From Streptomyces sp. NBC_01431 (GTDB lineage Bacteria > Actinomycetota > Actinomycetes > Streptomycetales > Streptomycetaceae): a stretch of 64,000 nucleotides of DNA. The notes under the pieces were generated by a model, which had not been told where the DNA came from, did not search any database, and saw only the letters and a list, made by a program, of their open reading frames with translations. The stretch spans positions 186,001 through 250,000 of the forward strand of contig NZ_CP109497.1 in NCBI RefSeq assembly GCF_036231355.1, given 5' to 3'. How positions within the stretch are numbered: position 1 is the stretch's first letter; every line of letters starts with the position of its first letter. Shown in pieces: positions 59,035 through 64,000 of this stretch. Position numbers and translations under genes: made by a program.

Positions 59035-59841
59035 TCAGGCGGGCTCGGGCCCCTTCGCGTTGATGACCGCGAAGACCGCGCCCTGCGGGTCCTGCACGAC
59101 GGCCATCCGGCCCGCCATCATGTCGAACGGCGGCTTGAGGACGGTGCCGCCGCCGCGGACCACCGTGTCGACCGCGCTGTCGGTGTCGTCGACGGCGAAG
59201 TACGTCAGCCAGTGCGAGGGCGTCTGAGGGGGCAGGTTCTCGATGTTGGAGAGGGCCTGCATGCCTCCGACGGTACGGTCGGCCACGTTCATCGCGAAGT
59301 AGCCCTCCCCGCCCTCCATGGGGGCGGCGGTGATGCCCAGCGCCTTGGAGTAGAACGAAGCGGCGGCGTCCGTGTCGCTGGTGTTGAGCTCGTTCCAGAT
59401 GATCGCGCCGGGTTCGTTGACGACGCCCGCGCCACGGAAGTCCTTGGCCTGCCAGAGGCCGAAGACCGCGCCCGTGGGGTCGCTCGCGACGGCCATCCGG
59501 CCGAGCGACATCACGTCCATGCCGGGCACCATCGCCTGGCCGCCGTTGCTCGCGCTCTTCTTCTCCGTGGCGGCGAGGTCGTCGGTGGCGAGGTAGGTGG
59601 TCCACACGGCCGGCGGCATCGGGTCGGGCTTGCTGCCGTCCGGATTCATCGCGGCCATGATCCCGGCGACCGGTTGGCCGCGCAGCGAACAGAGCGCGTA
59701 GCCGCCGGTTTCGGGCGGTCCGACCTCTCCCTGCCAGCCGAACAGATCCCGGTAGAAGTCGAGAGCCGCCTGCTGATCGGGAACCATCAGGTCGCCCCAG
59801 CACGGGGTGCCGGGCGTGTACGGACCGGTGACATCTGGCAT
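59035..59841 (-). CDS. two-domain VOC protein
   Basis: 268 residues with two VOC modules: 'GDLMVPDQQAALDFYRDLFG' and 'WNELNTSDTDAAASFYSKAL', each with the C-terminal 'GAVFGLWQ' or 'GAVFAVINAKG' pattern. Such duplicated glyoxalase-like proteins occur widely in actinobacteria; ligand unknown. Confidence 0.85.
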   Translation of the reverse strand: MPDVTGPYTPGTPCWGDLMVPDQQAALDFYRDLFGWQGEVGPPETGGYALCSLRGQPVAGIMAAMNPDGSKPDPMPPAVWTTYLATDDLAATEKKSASNGGQAMVPGMDVMSLGRMAVASDPTGAVFGLWQAKDFRGAGVVNEPGAIIWNELNTSDTDAAASFYSKALGITAAPMEGGEGYFAMNVADRTVGGMQALSNIENLPPQTPSHWLTYFAVDDTDSAVDTVVRGGGTVLKPPFDMMAGRMAVVQDPQGAVFAVINAKGPEPA

Positions 59842-60051
59842 GAACAGCCTCCATGGACTGACTGGGCGCGGAGTGGCGTGCGTACCCGCCTATATGACCT
59901 CAAAACAGTCAAGCACTGGTCAGTGAGAGGTGCACGGCCGTGAACGACGCCCGGGGCCGTCAGCCGGTCATGGCCGTCCCCAATCGCTCACGGTGCGCCC
60001 GCGCCGTGGCCCTCAGCTCGTCCAGCGCGTGCCTGGCGCCCATGCGGTGGC

Positions 60052-60855
60052 TCAGCCGTGGGCGACGCTGAGCCGGTAGAACGCGACGCGGGCGCCCTTC
60101 GTGGTGCTGTCGGAGGACGACTGGTTGTACGAGCCGGCCTTGAAGTACTGCTGGTAGGCGTCGAAGGACGACGGGATGGAGTAGTGGGTGGTGCTCGCGT
60201 TGACCGTCACGTCGAGTGTGTGTCCGTCCGATACGCCGATCGTGTAGCTCCACGTCTTGCCGACCGGCACATGGCCCACGGGGTGGCTGGTCTGGCCGCC
60301 CGAGGGTGAGTTCTCCGTGCCGAGGACGATGTCGCCGTTGGCGCGGTAGTACAGCTCCACCAGCGGTTTGGTCGAGGAGCCGCCCGTACCGAGGTGGATC
60401 TGCCCGACGCAGACGTTGGACGTCACCGACACCACGCGCAGCGTCGCGTCGAGGCGGTGGGTGCCGCGCAGCGGCCAGTTCGCGGGGCTGCCGTCGCGGT
60501 TCATCTCGCGCAGCTCGGAGCGGGCGTAATGGGAGTTCGGCGTGGTGACGCCCTTCTCGGGTGCCCAGAACGCCATCGCCCCGTCGTGGCTGTCGGTGTA
60601 GAAGTACGCGTCCTGGAACCCGTTGGCTCCCTGGAGTCGCGCGGAGGGGATGGTGGTCGGCGAGCCGGGGGAGCCGATGGGCTCCTGGAGCTCCCACACG
60701 GACAGGTCGAAGTGCCCGCCGGGCGCGGTCTGTTGCATGGTCCGCGCGGCGGGGCGCGCAACGGACGGGGCGGCCGACGAGGCGGGAGCCGCGAAGGTGA
60801 TGCCGGTGGCGGCGGTGGCGACGGCCAGAGGGATGAACAGCGTGCGTATGCGCAT
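60052..60855 (-). CDS. secreted PL7 alginate lyase
   Basis: 267 residues. Sec signal (RTLFIPLAVATAATGITFAA) followed by the PL7 beta-jelly-roll. All three hallmark motifs are present: RSELREM, VGQIHLG and YFKAGSYNQ. QIH (rather than QVH) is usually linked to poly-G or mixed alginate preference. ATG 60855; GGAG upstream. Extracellular polysaccharide degradation. Confidence 0.92.
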   Translation of the reverse strand: MRIRTLFIPLAVATAATGITFAAPASSAAPSVARPAARTMQQTAPGGHFDLSVWELQEPIGSPGSPTTIPSARLQGANGFQDAYFYTDSHDGAMAFWAPEKGVTTPNSHYARSELREMNRDGSPANWPLRGTHRLDATLRVVSVTSNVCVGQIHLGTGGSSTKPLVELYYRANGDIVLGTENSPSGGQTSHPVGHVPVGKTWSYTIGVSDGHTLDVTVNASTTHYSIPSSFDAYQQYFKAGSYNQSSSDSTTKGARVAFYRLSVAHG

Positions 60856-60992
60856 GGGTGCTCTCCGGGCTTGTCCGCGTGGGGGTTTACGTACTTGAAC
60901 AGCGAGTGTGGACGTGAACGATTCGAGGGAACGGTAGAACCCCGGCGGGGGCGGGTCAATATCTGTGACGGCGCGGGATCGGTGGGCGGGCG

Positions 60993-61029
60993 GGGGAGGC
61001 GTGGGTGAGGTGTGCGGCCGCCGTGTCGG
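60993..61029. repeat. 37-bp dispersed repeat, copy 1
   Basis: GGGGAGGCGTGGGTGAGGTG and onward to CCGTGTCGG. The second copy is at 61783-61819, differing by two bases. The copies flank the VOC gene at 61173-61598. Confidence 0.6.
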
Positions 61030-61172
61030 CGGCGGAGGTTGCGGGGTCCCGGCCCTGGTGTGGCGGCGGGGGCGGCGCGGTTTCTGCCCCCTGTGCCCCG
61101 TTTCAAAGGACGGATTGAAGTGTCCGGTGCCAATCCCATGCGGGACCGACCGCGGCCCGTAGCCTGTGCCGG

Positions 61173-61598
61173 GTGAACGTTCTCTTCGTCGCGAGCGTGG
61201 CGGTTGTCACCGCTGACCCACCGCAAAGCCGCAAGCTGTTCATTGATGCCCTCGGCCTCACGCTGGAGGGCGAAGGCGACGGCTACTACTCCAGCGGAAA
61301 CATCCCCGGCAGCAAGCACTTCGGAGTGTGGCCGCTCTCGCAGGCGGCAGAGGCATGCTTCGGCACACCGGAGTGGCCCGCCGACCGGTTGGTCCCCCAG
61401 GCCTCGATCGAGTTCGAGGTGGAGGACGCGGAAGCTGTCGCGGCGGCGGGCGGCGAGCTTCAGCGCGCGGGTTTCGAGCTGTTGCACGCGGCCCGCACAG
61501 AACCGTGGGGGCAGACGGTGACCAGAGTTCTCACGGAGGACGGCTTGATCGTCGGCATCTCCTACGCTCCGGCGTTTCACGGCAAAGAGCCAGCCTGA
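61173..61598 (+). CDS. VOC-family protein
   Basis: 141 residues. 'VASVAVVTADPPQSRKLFID' opens the fold and 'WGQTVTRVLTEDGLIVGISY' closes it; a common actinobacterial glyoxalase-like protein. GTG 61173. It lies between two copies of a 37-bp repeat. Function unknown. Confidence 0.78.
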   Translation: MNVLFVASVAVVTADPPQSRKLFIDALGLTLEGEGDGYYSSGNIPGSKHFGVWPLSQAAEACFGTPEWPADRLVPQASIEFEVEDAEAVAAAGGELQRAGFELLHAARTEPWGQTVTRVLTEDGLIVGISYAPAFHGKEPA

Positions 61599-61724
61599 GC
61601 GCCCGGCGCCGCGCCCGCGAGAGAGCGCGACGGAACGTCAAATGTGCGCCCGCCGCCCCCGCTACGCGGGCGGGCTGTGTCTTGCGGCGGTGACGGGGCA
61701 GGACCCGCCGGAGGGAGGCGGCGA

Positions 61725-61890
61725 GTATGCGGCCCCGGTTCAGCGGGGGAGGCGGCGACGAGGTCCCGGCCCCGGTTCAGCCGGGGAGGCGTGGGCGAGG
61801 TGTGCGGCCGCCGTGCCGGGCGAGGGAGGCGGCGGCGAGGTTTCGGCCCCCGGTTCAGCGGCGGCGGCGAGGTTCCGGCCCCCGCTCCGG
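61725..61890. repeat. degenerate tandem repeats incl. 37-bp repeat copy 2
   Basis: Units around GGCGACGAGGTCCCGGCCCC, GTTCAGC and GGGGAGGCG recur about four times between the VOC and VanZ genes. Copy 2 of the 37-bp repeat (61783-61819) is within. Pro/Arg-rich frames here are by-products. Confidence 0.55.
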
Positions 61891-61951
61891 CTGGGCTTCT
61901 GTCAATGGGCGCGGATGCGTGGGCAGTTGAGTGCGGGGTAGCCGGAACGGT

Positions 61952-62656
61952 ATGGGTTCCGAACCGCGGCTTCAACGGCGTACCTGGAAAGCAGTCCTGG
62001 CCCGCACGGCCGTGCTGGTGGTCGGCTTCGTCTGCATGGTGGCCTTCGCGGTGGCGCTGGCCAGGGTCACCCTGGTTCCCTCACCCGCGTCGGTTCCCCT
62101 GACGCACACCAACCTCCACCCGGGTGACTCCATCCGCGCCTACTTCGCACAGCCCGACTGGCGCGACACGGTGAAGCAGGTCGGCGGCAACATCCTGCTC
62201 GGGATGCCGTTCGGTGTGCTCCTGCCGGTGCTGTTTCCCCGGACGCGCGGACTCCTTCGCGTCGTCCTCATGACCGCCTTCGTGATGCTGACGGTCGAGA
62301 CGGCCCAGGGTCTGCTGGTCACCGGCCGCGCCTTCGACATCGACGACGTCATCCTCAACTCCCTTGGTTCCTTTGCCGGTTACCTCCTCCTCGGCCGCAG
62401 GCTCGGACGCGCCCTGTACCCCCGGCGCCATCACTGGTGGCAGCGGCGCGCCGCGCCGGTGGAGCCGACCGACACGGAGACGGCCCCGGAGCGGCCCGTC
62501 GGGAACGCCGGGGATGCCAAACCCGCCGGGGCCGCCGGGGCCGCCGGGGCCGCTGGGAACGCCGGGGCTGCCGGGGCCGCCGGGGACGACGCCCAGAAGG
62601 CGGGGCGGCCGCGTCTGCCGGCCATCCTGAGGGCCGTACGGAAGCCGATCCGGTAG
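61952..62656 (+). CDS. VanZ-family membrane protein with Gly/Ala-rich tail
   Basis: 234 residues from ATG 61952. Four membrane segments with the VanZ pattern: 'VGGNILLGMPFGVLLPVLF', 'FVMLTVETAQGLLVTGRAFD' (TxExxQ) and 'IDDVILNSLGSFAGYLLLG'. The C-terminal ~65 residues are soluble, with repeated GAAGAAGAAGNAGAAGAAGD (collagen-like Gly-X-Ala units) and a basic end. The tail is unusual for VanZ proteins. VanZ-like proteins are linked to teicoplanin or lipid-II-related resistance. Confidence 0.83.
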   Translation: MGSEPRLQRRTWKAVLARTAVLVVGFVCMVAFAVALARVTLVPSPASVPLTHTNLHPGDSIRAYFAQPDWRDTVKQVGGNILLGMPFGVLLPVLFPRTRGLLRVVLMTAFVMLTVETAQGLLVTGRAFDIDDVILNSLGSFAGYLLLGRRLGRALYPRRHHWWQRRAAPVEPTDTETAPERPVGNAGDAKPAGAAGAAGAAGNAGAAGAAGDDAQKAGRPRLPAILRAVRKPIR

Positions 62657-62683
62657 GAGCCGGACCGGCCGTCGCCCCAGGCG

Positions 62684-63001
62684 CTATTCGGTGTCGATCC
62701 CCGTGATCACCGCGTCGCCGAGCGGCGCCTCGTGCGCGGCGTAACCCGCCGTCCGCAGCGCGGCGGCCACCTTCCGGCGGGCCTCCTGCTCGGCCGCCGC
62801 GGTGTCGTCCGCCTCCACTTCGAGGCGCACGCTGAAGGCCGGAGTCCCGCTGTAGAAGGTGAGCATGTCCAGCTCCTCCGCCCGGCCGAGGTGGGTCGCC
62901 CGTGGGTCGGCGGGACGCAGGGCCCGTACGAGGGCCTCGGTAGTCTCCTCGGTGCGCTCGGCGAGGAGGGTGCCTGGGATCGTCACGACGTAGTTGGTCA
63001 T
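62684..63001 (-). CDS. hypothetical protein (105 aa)
   Basis: 105 residues from ATG 63001. 'TNYVVTIPGTLLAERTEETT', 'MLTFYSGTPAFSVRLEVEAD' and 'GYAAHEAPLGDAVITGIDTE' suggest a small alpha-beta domain of the type found as stand-alone genes in Streptomyces. No function known. Confidence 0.72.
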   Translation of the reverse strand: MTNYVVTIPGTLLAERTEETTEALVRALRPADPRATHLGRAEELDMLTFYSGTPAFSVRLEVEADDTAAAEQEARRKVAAALRTAGYAAHEAPLGDAVITGIDTE

Positions 63002-63212
63002 GCGGTTTAGGTGTGCCCAGCCGCCGCCGACACACACCCTCCGCGCGCCCGCTCCCCCCGGTGGCCGACCCTCGCCCGGTCAGGGCGCGATGCGGCGCAG
63101 TCGTCGGATGGGCGGGCCGTCGAGGAGGGCGACGGCGCCGCCGCCGAGGGCGGCCGCGGTGGAGATCAGCAGCAGGCGGTGGACTCCGGCGAAGGATTTC
63201 GCGCCCGGCCGG

Positions 63213-63998
63213 CTATGCGCCCGCCGAGTGACGCCCAAGGACGGGCTCCGCCAGCAGCCGCGCCATGGGGCAGAGGGTTTGGCCGTGCCGGGCGAAGAGC
63301 TCGTCGCGCGAGTCGAAGTGGCCCAGGTCGGCAAGGACGTAGGCCGAGAGATCGCACGCGGGCTCCGCGGCCGGGCACACCGTCGTGCCGTCCCAGTCGA
63401 TCGCGGTCCTGGACAACGCCTCGAAGAGCGTCTCCGCACCGGCGTTGGTGAAGCCGCCACCGTTGCCCCGGCTCAACTCATCGAGCCCACCGAAGAGTTC
63501 GGAGACGGCCAGCCAGGGAGCGGCGGGCCGGCCGGACGGAGACAAGCCCTCGACGCGGAACTCCGGCCAGGCGAGCAGAACCTGATCCGGCACGATCCGG
63601 TGCAGCTGGGGGAAACGCGGATACCAGAACCTGCCGTCCACCAGCAGGCCACGCACCCGCGTGGCCACGCCGGATGCCCGCGCGACGGACTCCAGCACGG
63701 CCAACCGCTGGCTGCACGAGCCACGACCGCGGCGCAGCACCTCAGACACGGGCCGCTCGTCCCGTACGGAGTACACCGGCCGCACGGTCGAGGCGATCAA
63801 CCGGTGGGCCTGCCGCAGGGTCGCCATCGGGTCGGCGGGGGCCGACGGCTCCGGCGTCCCGGCGATCCGGTGGAGCAGCGAGGTGACGTGCGGATGCCGC
63901 CAGTTGAGGATCCGCGTCGGGTCGGTGCTCCCCGGGGTCTCCTGGCCAGCCGTCCCCGCACGGGCACGGCGTCGCGGCATGAGCAGCGAGCTCGTCAT
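63213..63998 (-). CDS. transglutaminase-like protein (start near window edge)
   Basis: 261 residues visible; ATG 63998 is 2 nt from the edge so the true start may lie outside. 'RGRGSCSQRLAVLESVARAS' has the likely catalytic Cys, 'FPQLHRIVPDQVLLAWPEF' the His and an Asp nearby, as in transglutaminase/protease-like (DUF553/TGc) proteins. The C-terminus carries 'CPAAEPACDLSAYVLADLG'. Likely an accessory enzyme acting on peptides; function unknown. Confidence 0.65.
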   Translation of the reverse strand: MTSSLLMPRRRARAGTAGQETPGSTDPTRILNWRHPHVTSLLHRIAGTPEPSAPADPMATLRQAHRLIASTVRPVYSVRDERPVSEVLRRGRGSCSQRLAVLESVARASGVATRVRGLLVDGRFWYPRFPQLHRIVPDQVLLAWPEFRVEGLSPSGRPAAPWLAVSELFGGLDELSRGNGGGFTNAGAETLFEALSRTAIDWDGTTVCPAAEPACDLSAYVLADLGHFDSRDELFARHGQTLCPMARLLAEPVLGRHSAGA

Positions 63999-64000
63999 CG

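Noticed and set aside
61577..61975. 132-codon minus Pro/Arg-rich frame
   Set aside because: Translation of degenerate tandem repeats; no start signal and no domain.

Overview
The window is high-GC actinobacterial DNA and almost certainly Streptomyces. The evidence is GTG/TTG starts, strong SD boxes, a tap-tpg telomere operon, three gamma-butyrolactone-receptor-like TetR proteins, an ANTAR protein and a TipAL-like MerR. It reads as part of a linear plasmid or a plasmid-derived chromosome arm: two ParA loci, tap-tpg and a separate primase/helicase replicon all lie in the first 36 kb. No telomere, rRNA, tRNA or CRISPR array was seen.

Layout. 0-2.8 kb: the end of a membrane protein, a GntR regulator, a small P-loop kinase and a MarR-GNAT fusion whose operator overlaps its start. 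2.9-12.4 kb: plasmid maintenance block. parA1-parB1 (minus) carries repeated 15-bp palindromes inside parB. A gene-poor stretch of about 2 kb follows, then parA2 and a tandem ribbon-helix-helix centromere-binding-type gene (plus). That second pair lies between two unusual DNA arrays in which a cytosine recurs every 4 bases (6453-7024 and 9559-9730); the second begins with 12-bp iterons in the same phase. A small putative DNA-binding protein and a large winged-helix/Cys-rich plasmid protein follow. 12.6-15.8 kb: LysR, VOC and 14-TM MFS resistance-type genes. 16-19 kb: tap-tpg.

19.3-32.5 kb: accessory genes and insertion-sequence scars. These are a Nudix hydrolase, an istB remnant, a TetR-controlled oxidoreductase/FAD monooxygenase cluster, a beta-trefoil plus aerolysin-like putative pore-forming protein, a double-AsnC regulator with a divergent FAD monooxygenase, a cold-shock protein and an MFS/LysR pair. 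32.6-36.1 kb: a replicon-like three-gene operon (prim-pol, SF3 helicase, small protein) bracketed by AGCGACYGAAGCGACY iterons. 36.4-40.1 kb: three TetR proteins of the butyrolactone-receptor type with ARE-like palindromes. 40.4-46.3 kb: TipAL-like, VOC, ANTAR-GAF, hydrolase, NTF2-like and secreted serine-hydrolase genes. 46.5-47.1 kb: RHH antitoxin and Doc-like toxin.

47.2-57.4 kb: one minus-strand operon that looks like an undescribed RiPP pathway. It encodes a 54-residue precursor, a radical SAM/SPASM maturase, two NodU/CmcH-type carbamoyltransferases, a PhyH-type dioxygenase, an MFS exporter, a CPYC thioredoxin-reductase-like flavoprotein, an SGNH hydrolase and two tiny proteins that look like shrunken SxtJ and SxtK/DUF5989 partners. 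57.9-64 kb: ordinary small genes, two VOC genes, a PL7 alginate lyase, a VanZ-like protein and a transglutaminase-like protein.

The strongest leads are the C-phased arrays with their RHH/ParA genes and the carbamoylated RaS-RiPP operon.
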